From Pestalotiopsis fici W106-1 (Eukaryota > Ascomycota > Sordariomycetes > Amphisphaeriales > Sporocadaceae), in contig NW_006917091.1 in assembly GCF_000516985.1 (NCBI RefSeq), positions 4,237,022-4,301,021 of the forward strand: DNA of 64,000 bases, given 5' to 3'. Each line of letters opens with the position of its first letter. Position 1 is the first letter of the stretch. A program made the translations under genes and the position numbers. Shown piece after piece: positions 12,491 through 25,100 of the stretch. Below the pieces are notes generated by a model. That model searched no databases. It was not told the DNA's origin and saw nothing but the letters and a program-made list of their open reading frames with translations.

Positions 12491-13104
12491 GTCGCCGAGA
12501 AGCACGGGAATCTATACATTCGTCACAGTATGGATGGCAATCTCTAGGGACATCCTATATCCCAAAAATATGCCTTCAGACGAGTAGGTTTGGTCTGATT
12601 TGGGTCTTATGGGTAGGCCGTGTCTTTGGAAGCACTCACAACTAAAAAGGTGTCGAGGCCCCAAATCCTGTAGAACCAAGATCCTATGGATCCTACGCCA
12701 CAAGACCAGATTCAAGGCCTCGTATGTTCTTTTTGGGCGTTTTGTGAGGCGCCAGCGCGAATCGTCCCCTCCTGAAACCACCAGATCAGCGGATCTAATG
12801 AACGGACAAACCATTCGCAGTAAAATGATATCCACCAACGGCTTATCTTTCTAGTCGGCCCAGGAACATGATAAAGGCACTCAAAATCATCATATTCAAA
12901 AGATCTCCTTGGAGATAGACAAGCAGTTGAGACGTAAGCGATTCCTCTACTTCAATTGTTTACGCTCATAAGTCCGAGGTAATGTTAGGAAAGAGCTAGA
13001 TGCTCTACCGAGTTCACAGACGTAAAGTACAGCGAATCGATCTACAGGCGACTACCCAATACTTGTGGTTATTGTGATTCGTAGTCCGGTCTATAATTAT
13101 AGGT

Positions 13105-14010
13105 TCCCCAGTTTCGCGCCAAACTATGCCAAGGCTCTATGGGTCAACCGCCCTGCTGGTTACGGCAAAACAGTTTGGGTACCAGAACTGTAGAATATCT
13201 CAAAGCTCAGGCCAACATAATTCTAGCTGTATTCTTCTCTCGGCTGCTCTCAAAGACAGAGAGCAGCCTTTCATCGTCACTTGATCCTGGATATCGCAAA
13301 CAGTCTCGTAAAACCTTGAGGCATAGGACTTGGCCTCTGAAAGATTCGATTTTCGCGATGTTTCAACTTCTTCATCATTAAGGGATATGGACCTATTGGA
13401 CGAAGTAGTCCACAAGATTCAAAGCTGCACATTTGCGGTGGATGGGTTGGATGGATATTCCTCAAAATGGACCTGGAATGTCATGCATATCAATAAAATT
13501 GAATCTTTCATGCGCAGGAGCATACAGGGAATATCTGGTACCACCTCGCCGATACTCTTAGTCGTGAGAATCAGGAAATCCGTACCAGCCTCTTGGACAC
13601 CATCACAAGCAGTCCGAGCTTCAAATTGCTTGACTACAAGATCAGGCTGGATGTTTGTAAACCAGACGCATTGAAACTATCTCAGAGCATCGTGAACCGC
13701 AAATTGGGGAATAAGAGTCAGACATCGAAATGCGAAATAGCAGACCGAATAATGGATCGTTGCAACTCAATGTTTTTACGGATTCAACTCTTAGAAAGTG
13801 ATCTACGCGGGCAAAATCCAGAAGCAGTTGGAACGACTCGTAGACCAAACCCCCTCAGAACTCTCAGGGATTTTCTCCGGCGCCCTGTCCTCTGGTCCAA
13901 TCATAGCGCGAAGTGGTCTCTGATGAGGCTACTTCGGACCGAGCAGCCTATCAGAACTTTTGCGTCTTATCATGAAGCAAATCGCAGGTGAAAATAGTGT
14001 CCCGATAGGA
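13105..14010 (+). pseudogene. NACHT NTPase relic (fungal NLR-like)
   Basis: The region carries the NACHT core of fungal STAND/NLR-like proteins in broken pieces. A P-loop remnant RPAGYGKT (canonical GPAGSGKT) lies near 13150-13175 and is followed by an in-frame TAG. Walker B appears as CTFAVDGLDG near 13430-13460. After a frameshift, DALKLSQSIVNRKLGNKS and DRCNSMFLRIQLLESDLRG follow (13600-13820), then another shift into QLERLVDQTPSELSG (13830-13860). These segments are typical of the NACHT winged-helix side of HET/NACHT proteins. At least three lesions make it dead. It lies head to head with the HET fragment rather than in the usual HET-then-NACHT order, so they may come from two genes or an inversion. 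Confidence 0.75.
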
Positions 14011-15236
14011 TGAGGACCTCTGGACATCTGTTGAACCAATTCTCAGCTGGCATAAGTTGCGCACCAATCCAACTGCGCTTGCGAGATTCAAGCGCGAGCA
14101 GTATATGCCGCCTCATCAACCTAAGGCGGTTCTACTGAAATGGTTGACCGGATGTTGCTCTCAGAGCTATAAATCAGGATTGGACAATTCTAATTAAGAA
14201 GATCACAGTCGCATAGAGAGTCGTGGATAGATTACACTAGCATAGGCCATAAAAGTTGTTTCCGGGCAGAATCCTTGGCCCCGTGCCGTGTCTTTGCCTG
14301 CCTTCAATACTCAACCGGTCTGATGGCTTCCTTCACCTTAAGTAGTGAGTGCCGATCGGTTACCACGTTGGTGGCAAGACTGAGTAAGGGGCACGACTCG
14401 AAGTATTGCTCTAGATTTTGTGGCTGCGACGCTTCGGCAAGGAGCTCAGCTGCTGCGCGTCGGCTTTCCTCTTCGCGTGATCGTCCTTGGGAGGTCTTTG
14501 CTCTGCCTCGCATAGTCTTCGTTCCTCCGTACGCAGTCGCTATTCCCTAGCAAATTGCCGCCGATGACATTCAAATACTTCCATAGCGAAATTTTTGCTT
14601 TTTGTTTTGGTGATGCTCTTCACGTCCATCAACAACACATCGCAACGACTAATTAGACAACGTATCCCATACAGATCGCAATGACTAGTACAACACTAGC
14701 ACTCCACACTTAGGCCGTGATGATGTGCTTTCCGCCGCATGCATTGTTTGCCATAAATTCAATGGTATCTCGCGTGGGATCCCGATATGTTTGATTGTCA
14801 TAAGTACCTTTCTTCTCCTCCCACACACCAAAGTCTCTAGCTTATGTACAATGGTAGGAGACATATCCATAGCATACAGACCTAGCAGGTTGTGCTTTAG
14901 TCGCTGAGCATAAGCCTCTGTACACTCGGAGGAATCATGTTAAGCAAGAATGTTGCTTGCTCAGTGTTAACGGTGCTCTGTCAAACTAGGATGCCATCAA
15001 TAAAAAATATATCAAGATAGAGACAGATTAGTCTTGGAGCACGCCTAAAAATTGGAGGGGCGATGGAACTTTCAAAAATGAACTTGTTGGAAGCATTAAG
15101 TGCCCTGCCTGGGAATAAGCCGGGCATAATAAATGTCTGTGTATCTCTCTCTGTGTGGTTGTGTGGTGTTTGGGTGGGTGGTAGTAGCAGCCTGAAAATG
15201 TTCGCGGGATGTCCCCATTTGTCCCCAATGGCTTGG
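14011..15236. other. Spacer with no supported gene
   Basis: Holds only short frames. One minus frame at 14304-14513 (69 codons, Arg/Glu/Ala-rich, begins MRGRAKTSQGRSREEESRR) could be the tail of a helical or transposon protein, but I cannot assign it. No RNA gene or terminal repeat seen. Confidence 0.35.
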
Positions 15237-16180
15237 CTAAGCCTGTCCAAGTCTTTGAATTGCTATTATGGTAGGATGGGTAAGTAAAACGCTCCATAGC
15301 ATGTATTTTGAAGCCACTTGCGCAGACAGCGATGTGCAATGTTTATTCCTTTGGATTTCCGCCACCACATACAGGAGATCAGCCTCGGCCTTTGTGTCGT
15401 CGCACTGTTGGATCTTCCAAAGCTGCCCGAGGATGTGGATATATTCGATCCAGGTCCACGTCATGAGCCGCACCAGCGGATCGATGCCCGAGGATCATGC
15501 TGGTCTCGGAGCGAGATAAACGCATACCCTTGGAGTATCTTAATCCTTTTGTCTCGCGCTTCTTGTGTCTCTCTGTGCGGTAGCGGTAGTAGTGAGATTG
15601 GGATACTTGCCTCTGCCAAAAAGCAGATAAGCTTGAGGTATTCTGTAGCGGAAGGATATGTTCGTTCCAAGTATTCAAACGGCATTAGCCACGTTGTAAT
15701 GACCAATGTTGGATTTGTCGAGTGACGCCAACGGGCTTTCCAATCAGCAGCTAAGAGCTTGACTTGCTTCGCGTCAAAATGAAGACAATGGTGTAAATAG
15801 GTGGTCGTTGTCGCCCTCGTCATTGTTAGATATGTCGAGGCTTGTTTGATCGCGAAAGGCTGATACATCAATAGCTTTAGGAGGTCACTCGTGGCTTGAC
15901 CATCGCAAAATTGCAATTCCTGGGGCAGACCTTGTAGCAGTTCCAGCGCCTCGGATTCTCTCACCTCTCTGTTGGTGTACATATGGTTCCGCGGTGTACA
16001 AAGCTCCATTGCGATCTTGGTTGCACGCTGTAAACAGATTGATCTCTTGTGGCTGGAGGGAATATACTCATGTAAACTTCAGCCATCGGTCAGGTCGATT
16101 CATTGGTATTATCGACAATGTAAAGCTAATAGCTCGAATACTCCTCGCCGGTAGTCTTAACAACCCTCGATTGCATCAAA
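15237..16180 (-). pseudogene. NB-ARC/TPR-type STAND protein relic
   Basis: The longest clean piece, 16009-15461 on the minus strand, matches the ARC region that precedes TPR repeats in fungal NB-ARC proteins: SEALELLQGLPQEL, TSDLLKLLMYQPFAIKQAS, then a WLMPFEYLERTYPSATEYL segment (read in parts: LERTYPSATEYLKL, ICFLAEASIPISLLP). The frame extends upstream to a TGA near 16080; before it, IVDN remains from the Walker B strand. Downstream, a frameshift near 15470 moves the expected FDIHRLVRL segment into the 15473-15237 frame. Stops and shifts show it is not functional. In fungi such proteins are thought to act in non-self recognition or stress signalling. Confidence 0.7.
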
Positions 16181-17825
16181 ATTAAAGATCGCTACGGTCT
16201 GGCTCGTATCGGTTCTTAAATCTACTTGACCTCGTTCCAACGCTGGATTCTGTAGCGGACCTTCTCGAGCCTTTCGAACCATCTCCGTCAGTTTAATGTG
16301 CGGAAGCACCTACAGCATATGGTAGCCGTTTATTGGACGTTGAAACAGATAACTTAGACGGCACCTGCCCAATCGTTAAGTTAATGAGCGCTGCCAGATC
16401 CCGTTATTCGTCAGCCTCACAACAAGCCCGTCAAGTACCTGAACCCAACAATCGTTCAAGAACGACCAATACAACGACTCGGCCGTGTTTGGTTAGCAAA
16501 CGGATCATACACTCACCGACTTCATTGTCGTGTCCAGAAAGCCCTTAGATTCCTTTTCAAAGCGACGTCAGCATTAGCCGGTAGCACCGCAAGCACAATA
16601 AGGCGAACCTCACGGGCATCATGATATTGATGAGATATTCCTCAAGCATGATGCTATAATTGACGCGAAAGACACCACTTACCAGCGCAGTCAGCTTCTC
16701 GAGAAGTCCACGAGTGTGACTAGGAGGTCATGGAAACACTATTTACTGCTGGTGCCAATAGCCAGCCACGACAATTAGCGCAGTCTGCTTTTTAGGTATG
16801 TAGTAATAAAGGGGAATGGTTAAGCTTCGAACTCTTTGCTCGTGGAAAGCAGCTTCCCTCTTATTGGATTATTTTTTCTTTCTTTTTTTTCTTGGTAGAA
16901 TGTATCTTACAAGATCCAAGATGGAATGCAATCCTTGAAGATGCACTTTGTGTAAATTATTCAGGGCATAAGCATCACGCCCGCCATTGTGGTTGGCTAA
17001 GTGTTCAAGCTGTTATCAAAGATGATTCCTTCTTATCAGAGTTTCCAATGGTCTGGTTAGGTGTCGATTGAGTGATGGACTAATATATCTTGTCCGTCTC
17101 TAAAGTCTGACATTACGCTATGGAAGGGGTAATGGCACTATTGAAGTATCTGTACGCATCCGTATTGATGTTCTTCAACCTTCTAGCAGCACGTTTAAAA
17201 AGCTAATCTTATATAGCCATACCGGCAACAGGACCAAGTCGCAGACCATTCACTTCTGGGATTTCTTTTCTTCTTCTTTCAAAGCTACAGCTCAGTAGTT
17301 GGCCTTAGTTATGAGGCCGTGAATACGGCTACAATAGCAGTAGCACTAATTCCCGTCCCAGCAACTGTGTATCCTGTTTAGTGTCACAGAATTTACACTT
17401 TAAAGGTCTCATCCAAAAAGCGGCACTTATATATGGCCTGAGAGATAATCGTAGCCGTTCCGCACTCAAACACAAAGAAGAAACTACATGTGTGCCATAC
17501 ATGGACTATTGTCATGGAAGCCGCATTGATATTCAACGCTGCAGCGCTCGTATAGGGCTTTTATACGTACCTTGAGTCGTTTTGCTTGGGTAGAATTCAT
17601 ATGGGGTCTGCTGAACTTTCAAGAGTTCCAACTTAAATAACTATGACACCCAGGCTCCGCATGATCTTCAGAGCAATTCAGGTTCCCGTATGTACTAATG
17701 AATATGTTAGTTCGCCTCGTCACTCTTTCGAGTAGGACAAGGTGGCGTACGTGCTTTTTTAAGGTGCAGCCAGCTTTTCCATTTCCATGTTACGATTCCC
17801 TTCTAACCGCACAACCCCAATGAGT
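16181..17825. other. Spacer with no supported gene
   Basis: Likely includes further decayed upstream parts of the NB-ARC gene (to about 16300) but no frame can be assigned. A pyrimidine-rich run lies at 16866-16893. I could not find a clean 5' terminal repeat for the pogo element that begins near its right end. Confidence 0.35.
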
Positions 17826-19350
17826 GGGCACATTGCTGGGTTCAAGTTCAGGCTGATCTAGGGCTGCCGCCGACCCATCAACAACTGAAGGAATTCGCTG
17901 AGCGCATCCTGAAGGTGCATGGAGATGTACAACCTCTTGGAAAGAACTGGGTGCAGTCCTTTATCAAAAGGAACCCATCAGTAAGGGTCCATAGGAGCAG
18001 AGCCATCGATTCACAGCGTATAAATAGAGCTACAACTAATATTATTAGGCCATGGTTCAGGCACCTCGCTATACCTGAAATTATGGCTATCAAACCCACG
18101 AACCGATACAATATGGACGAGACTGGTATCCTTGAAGGCAGTGGATCAAACGGACTTGTTCTTGGATCATCAGAAGCTCGTACTATTCGAAAGAAACAGC
18201 CTGGGTCCCGTGCTTGGACCACCCTCATCGAGTGCATCTCCGCAAGTGGCAATAAGCTACCTCCACTTGTGATATATAAGGGGAAGACTGTTCAACAGCA
18301 ATGGTTTCCTTTGGATCTGACCCCATTCGGTTCTTGGAGGTTCACGGCAACAGAAAATGGGTGGACTTCAGATCCTACAGCTCTCGAATGGTTAGAAAAG
18401 GTCTTCATTCCTTCTACCCAGCCAGGCGACCCCCAAGAGGCCAGATTACCCATACTGGATGGCCATGGAAGCCACGAAACCACGGAATTCAAGTATATTG
18501 TGCTTTGAAAACAAGATACACTTGATCTTCTTGCCGCCTCATGCGTCGCATGTTCTTCAACCTCTTGATCAGTCAGTCTTCGGTCCTCTCAAAGCAACAT
18601 ATAAGAAGGAGCTTGGGAACCTTGATTGATCAATGGGATGGTAGCACTGTTGTGGGCAAAAGGAACTTCCTAGTATGCTATGGCAAAGCTCGGAGAGCAG
18701 CCCTGACAAAAAAGAATATCATCAGTGGCTGGAAATGGACTGGGCTATGGCCTGTGAGCATGGCTAAGCCCCTGATGAGCCCCTTGTTGCTTGAGAATTC
18801 GAAAACTCCTGCTTAGCAAGCTGGAGAGGGTTACAAAGGGTATCTCGATAATCAGGGAAATGGGAAATGGGCAGCAGATATATCAGCAGTGGCGTGGTCA
18901 ACTCCTCGAAAGAGGGATGAGCTTCGTGATCAATTCAGCGTATTCAGCAAGCTCGATATCGATACTCCCACGCAACGTCTACTATTTCGAAAAGTTCAAA
19001 AAGGCTTCGATAGGAAGGCGTACGAATTGGCAGTTGCTCATCGAAAGATTGAAGTATTGCAGGCACAGGTTGATGCCAGTAGGGCCAGGAAGCGTAGGAA
19101 GGTTAAGATAAGCCCAAATTCGAAGTTTGCCGATATTGAAGCTATCCGGAGGACTCAAATCGAGGTTGGCGAGGTTGACGATGATTCTGATGAATCCAGC
19201 GACCTTGGAAGCCCCAGTGATCGTGAAGAATGCATTGTTGTAGCATCAGAACCAAGATAGAAATTAATTGAAGTTCATGGTTGAAGTATAAGCAAATCGA
19301 AATTAGGGTGGCCAAATGTGGGGGTTAGCCAAAAGTGGGTGACGGACGTT
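17826..19350 (+). mobile_element. Pogo/Fot-type DNA transposon with broken transposase
   Basis: The transposase (about 17826-19260) starts in a CENP-B-type HTH domain (LPPTHQQLKEFAERIL, GKNWVQSFIKRN) and continues into the DDE domain: YNMDETG supplies the first Asp and LPILDGHGSH the second (18430-18480). After a TGA at about 18508 and a frameshift, LPPHASHVLQPLDQSVFG supplies the third Asp near 18565. The usual GLWPVSMAKPL segment follows, then another shift, and the C-terminal STPRKRDELRDQFS...LLFRKVQKGFD tail to 19260. A 3' segment with GGTGGCCAAATGTGGGGG (19308-19325) probably belongs to the terminal repeat. At least three lesions prevent self-mobilisation. A truncated relative lies at 30115-30360. 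Confidence 0.8.
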
Positions 19351-19384
19351 ATAGACATATTGCCTAGCTAGCATAATCTGCCGT

Positions 19385-20588
19385 CTATCTTTCGATATCT
19401 CGAATAAACCTTTCAGCTACCCTAACCTTGACGCCACCATCTACTAGGAACTGAAAGCTTTGCTCCTCCCACAGTGGTTCCAGATCATACCCTTCCGCTA
19501 GTGTAAGAGATCCGCATCGTCTGGGCTGTTGCTTAAAGACTGGACCATTCACATGGGAACCATGCCAATCTGAGTATGTACCGACATTTGTATCTCGAGG
19601 CCCAGGGATCTCGATAGGGCTACGCGCCGTCATCGCCGCCGCATCAGATCATCCAGGCATTGCATCGGGGAAAGGGCCTTTGGTTCTCAGGGGCGAGGAT
19701 GACAGACTGCGCAGGACTTGATAAAGCTGTGCCTTGAGGTTCATGTGGAAAGATGGGCCGCATACGCGACCTAGCGACCGTAGATGGCCTTGCACCATTC
19801 GCCATGAAGGTTGCTGCCGCTGATTCAACTCTAAATGAGGCATGTCTGCAAAGCCATGGTACCCCAAGCCTCGAGCGAGACTCGCGAGGAGTTTGAGAAG
19901 CATTGACCCGGCTCCTCGATTCACGCTGACGCAATGAATAGTCGCTATCAACTAGGCTTTCATCTAGTTCCTCCGTCATACAATCAGAAGCTCTGCGGAC
20001 CAGCGCTGGGTCCGCTGATCCCACAGCTAAGGATAAGCCCGCAGAGTAGCAGCTGGTCCGTCTTTGACTTTGATTTGTTTCATCTCTCGAAACGGTCATG
20101 TTGCACCCACAGGTTTCGCGGCCGAAAAATGCGTCGAATACACAACGACGAACGAAGAGCGACGTAACACCAGAAACAGGCGCGCTAGAATCTGTCAACA
20201 CATTCAGGAATATGTATGGCTGATCTCTGATGTGCTCGGCAGCGTAAGGCCAACCACTGCGTCTGCCTGTCTCGGCATCTTTCCAGATGCAGTCGTCCCG
20301 CGGTGCCCTGAGTCCATCCAGCTGCAATGTACTTGCGTAGTCCTCGGGTTGATTTGGGAGAGATGCATCCCACTCTGGTACATGCTCGAATACCGAAGAT
20401 GTTCGCCCTTGCGAAAGGGTGCTGGGAATAATGTTTATGTCTCGCGTCAGTCCTGCAAGACTCTCGATGTGGTCGTTACGAAATCCTTGTCTCAATGCCA
20501 GCCGGGCAAGCTCACGTAGTTCACCACTATCCAAGATCTGTGGGACTGCGGTCGCGAAACGTCCTTTTGATTTCCTCCTCGGAGGCAC
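19385..20588 (-). CDS. Unrecognised long frame, possible hypothetical gene
   Basis: A 314-codon open frame (20588-19644) is followed closely by an 82-codon frame in another phase (19633-19385). The long frame begins MPPRRKSKGRFATA and has a basic N-terminus, then a mixed region with segments such as GELRELARLALRQGF, and a Ser/Arg-rich middle. I recognise no domain, signal peptide or membrane span. An intact frame of this length in roughly 50% GC DNA is moderately unusual, but the neighbourhood is full of relics, so chance or decay is possible. A coiled-coil-like remnant (ALNQIQEGIESLKIAVSKSK) can be read on the same strand at about 20910-21060 and could belong to the same or an older gene. 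No function is proposed. Confidence 0.25.
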
Positions 20589-21408
20589 TCGGCTGAGGCA
20601 TCTCCGCGTAATGAAGAGCCAGATTTGTTTTCGACCAAGGTCGAATTGTAGCTCTGGAGACCCCGATGTTACATCTGACGCGGTGACGTTGACGAATGAT
20701 CGTGCTGCAAGTTGCTTCCTTCGATTTCAAGCGCATTGAGTTTCGCATTGGATAGCTATATATCTGCAATTGAGCAAACAATGCTCTTGTAATGACACAT
20801 GGAACAGCTTCGATGATTGAACGAGAATGCTCTATCAAGATGAGCCTAAATTGTATGCCCAGGTACAATGATTCCGGATCAGCTATAGTCCATTTCACTT
20901 GGATTTGCTAACAGCAATCTTGAGGCTCTCTATTCCCTCCTGAATCTGGTTGAGCGCTGCAATGATCTGGACTACGTTCTGGGATAGCCCGTCATTGCTG
21001 TCTTTCCGAAAGGAAGAGAGGCTCTGTCCAACATGCTTTGCGGAGCACTTGTGTCGGGAAACGTATACTGTCTAGAAAGCCAACTTTCCATGTTTTCAAA
21101 GCCGCGAGCCGGAACGTACTCGATCCTAAAATGGCGAATAAACAGGAGGGCTCAAAACAGATCTTTCCCTAGTTGCTGGAACACCGCAAAACCTGTAAAT
21201 TCCCAGTAGAAAGTCTAATAAGTCATTCTCTGCTCATGAATATTGGTAAAACTGGAGCTATTCGAAACATCTTAATCCACGGTTCTATACATATTGGTTG
21301 CATAGAGTCAGAAGGAAACGACGAAAAATGGCTGAACACATCTACAGCAAAAAGCAGAAGGATAAGGCTCGCAAACGAGGCACGTCGCTGAAGAGGAAAT
21401 GTGTCGAA

Positions 21409-21735
21409 TTAGGAGAGGTAGCTCTCTTGCAAAACCCAAGCTCGCTTATTCAACGGAGACTCTTTGATATCGTCGTCGAATTTGGAACTGCCATCAGCTA
21501 TGACTTTTTCTTTTAAAAAGCCGGCTCCGGAATCGCAAGCTGCAGATGCGGCTATGGTGCAATACGCTGCAGCAAAGATAGATTCCATTTTTTTGGACTC
21601 CTTTTCCCAATCCGCATCGTTATCTTGGACGATGCATATTGAATCATTCCAAATATATTCGACTCCCAGCTGTCGGGTGACCGCGATGCCAACCGTCGGT
21701 TCCAAGCGAAACAAGAGTACTGCTGCGCTGGCCCT
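21409..21735 (-). pseudogene. HET-domain core fragment
   Basis: The frame shows the HET core in order: AVTRQLGVEYIWNDSICIVQ (consensus LGxRYLWIDxLCIxQD), DWEKESKKMESIF, AAAYCTIAASAA, and SPLNKRAWVLQESYLS (consensus PLxxRAWxLQExxLS). Both the start and the C-terminal half are missing, and the frame stops directly after the last motif. This is a second HET remnant, distinct from the one at 12.2 kb. It lies just beyond the 3' end of the ABC transporter gene. Confidence 0.75.
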
Positions 21736-22172
21736 TACGAAAAGGCTTGAGATTCATCTATCGTGATCTCTATATACATGTGAACCTACGCCAATCTCCT
21801 AAGGTGAGACACGCGCATTGCATTGGGGGGACTAATCACTAAAGGACATTCATCGTGTATGTGAAGCTAAAGATCCAGTGTGAAAGCAAAGATCGTTTGA
21901 TATTATGGTGTTGTACCGTGGTGTGTAAAAGTATGACTGACTAACAAGGGCCTGATCAGGTGCCCCATTACAACATAAACTTTGTTCAAGGCACCTCAGC
22001 CTCTGATGCGGCCTCTCCTCGCTGTAAAGGAAGACGGAATATATATTTAGGACAGCAAAAAGTCAGACTAGGCAGAAGAAGGCCGTGGCTCCTGCGGGAC
22101 CATGGAGAGCAGAAGTTCCGAGTAACCACTTCCCGATTCCCAAGCTCACAACTGTGAATTTCCGGCCATCTA

Positions 22173-25100
22173 TCACGTATCCGATTTCTTTGAGGCTCTT
22201 GTCCTCAGCTTCACCATAACGAAGACCAAACCGTAAGAACTCAAGATAAACAACAAAACGATGCTTACATGAATCCATCCATGATCGTAGCCCTCTAATC
22301 TGATCGTAGAGAGATAGTCCCCACCCGTCGTGTAGGGGCAAACATGACAGGCTGACGTTGACTCGGGATTTATGAGGTTTGATCCCGCACTTTCGAGATA
22401 TGGTGCCAAGTATTGGCCACATGTGGCGTTGTCAGGCGGGTCGAAAATGGCGAACTCCGAAGCACTGCATTTGACAGTAACGTCATATATGGTGAAAGTG
22501 AGGACGCTCCCAACCAGGTACGTAACAGGATTCAGATAATACAACCAGTATTTCCAGAACGCCACGATCTGGCCATATGGCACCAAGATTCCACAAAAGG
22601 AGATCATAGTTCCGACGATGAGTGGGTTGAGAAGGGCCGCGAACACAGCGTTCGGAGCGTATGCCGCGATGAACTGTCCGATACCAGTGTAAAGAAATCC
22701 GTAGATGATGACGACAAAGCACGTCGCACCAGCGGTACGGGACTCGGCTGGGAACCCGACGACGTAATACCAGCACAAAAAGTATAGCACGCCGCAAAAC
22801 AACAAGTACGGCGCTTCTGACAGCACCAAAGCTGTTACGAGAGCTTTCCAAGAGTATATACGGGATTTCTTCTCTCGCGCGTCATAGATGTCCCGCCTTT
22901 GGATGAAAAGAGGCTGGAGCTGATTCACAACACCAGATGCGACAAACATCCAAACGAAGACAGTAAAGAGTCTCAACTGTATATCCTGGACGGTGTCGCC
23001 GACTTGCCAGTATGTGAAGCCATTGAATAGTGCAAGGCCTATATGCAACGCCACCTTGTTGTTGATATAAGGTGTATTACGATATAGCGCAATATTCATG
23101 CGACGCAATACAACTCTTATTTGGAAGAGCAGTGGTGTGGCAAATTCCTGATCGTCGGTATTGAGTTCTGTGGATATGGGTAGTGGCTGAGTCATCACTT
23201 GCAACTCTTCAACGACTCTGTCGTGCTCTGAGGACTTCAGCCAGATGTTGTTCCAGTCTACATCAGAGAAGTGACCAGAAACAACGTCGATCATATGTTC
23301 AGCAGGGTTCGCGTCATGAGGGCAAGGAGCACCGTGCTTTGCAAAGTATCCCGTTACAGTCTCGGCATTGTCACCAATGTCTCCGAAATAGACTGTCTTG
23401 CCACCTCGTGCAAGCAAGAGGAGCCGATCGAATTGTGTAAATAGTTGTGCGGACGGCTGATGTATAGTGACCAGAACAGCCTGCCCGGCATCGGCGAGCC
23501 TTCTCAAGAAGCGAACAATGTTATAAGCCGCTTGACCATCAAGGCCGGAGGTCGGCTCATCCAGAAACATGAGAAGCTTTGGCTTGGAGACCAGTTCAAC
23601 TCCAATCGTGACCCGTTTGCGTTGTTCGATGCTCAAGCCAGGCCCATTACCGGGAGTGCCGATCAGTGTGTCGGCTATGTCGTGAAGCTCTAGTAAGTCA
23701 ATTACGACGTTAACATATGCCAATTTGTCCTCCGATGAAATGGTGTGTGGTTGACGTAATAAAGCCGAAAACTCAAGCGCCTCACGCACCGTGGTGTATG
23801 GCTCGTGCACATCGAGTTGTTCGCAGTAGCCCGTCGACCGCTGAAATGATAATGCCGTAGGGTGTCCGTCTATGAGAATGGAGCCACTGATATGGCCATC
23901 GACTTTTCTCTGCGCAAGAACATCCAGCAAAGTTGTTTTCCCCGCACCTATCCCGCACATGTTAGGGTACCGTAATTTCAGAAAATAAATGGAGGCACAG
24001 GTCGAAGGGATTGTTGCTTACCTGACGAGCCCATCAATGCGGTCAGTGTTCCTGGTTTGACCCATCCCTCGACCTGGTCAAGGAGGACTTTGGGTCCAGC
24101 CGGGGTGTCGATCGTGTAGCAGAGATTATTCCACGTAAATTTTGAAGTCGTACGTTCGAGTTGACCTCCCGCAATTGGATTGTCAACCAATCCTGCGTCT
24201 CCTGGTAACGCTGATACCTTTTCTTTGATGTCCACTGATCGAGCTTCTACATCGTCTGACAATGCTTGGTGATGGTTCACGAGCTCTCTCGGTATGAGAG
24301 TATGGTTTGCAGAAGACCCGTTGTCTCTCCAATTTATTGTAGCCGCGACAGTAACGATGGAGTAGAAGACATTTAACCCACAGAGGATCCCAAAGTTGCG
24401 CCAAACATGGGAGTGGTCATACGATAATGACTTGAGATATTCATCTCCGGTCAAGTATGAGAAACCCTGCTGGGCTCCCTTGATTCCGGCGCATGATTGA
24501 AATTCTGAGTTGGTATATGCCTCCCCACTTGGTATCAAATTCCCACTCACGCAATCGATGTGCTTGAGATGGAACTCGTTAGCCATAAGGCTTTCGAAAG
24601 CGTAGGCCAATGGGTTCAGCCAGTACATCCATCCGAACCACGGGTGCATTTCAGTCTTTGGAATCTGATACCCCGTATACATAGCCATGATGCTGATGAT
24701 GTAACCGGCATACTTGGCGGCGCCATCAAAGGTTTGGGAACAAGAACCAACCAATCTGAACAGGGAGTTGCAGCAGAGTGTGGTGATGAACAGAGTGATC
24801 CAATAGGTGAAGAAGTGAGAAGCAGATGAATCCAGGCCTACCAAGAAATAGACGGGAAGAGACCACAATGTGATTTGCAACAGATTGAGTGGCAGATCCA
24901 CAAATATCTGTGCAATGCAGATCGACAATGGACTGTTGAAGGCTAAGCCCCTGTGCTTGAGATGCACGGGTCGCCCAGCGAAAGAGTCTATGACCTCGGA
25001 CATAGCTGTCAAACTGTGATACAGGACAGACCAGTTGAGAGCGCCCGCCTTGAGGAATAACCCAGAAGAATTATCCGGTGCATTGTAATAGAGTGATCCT

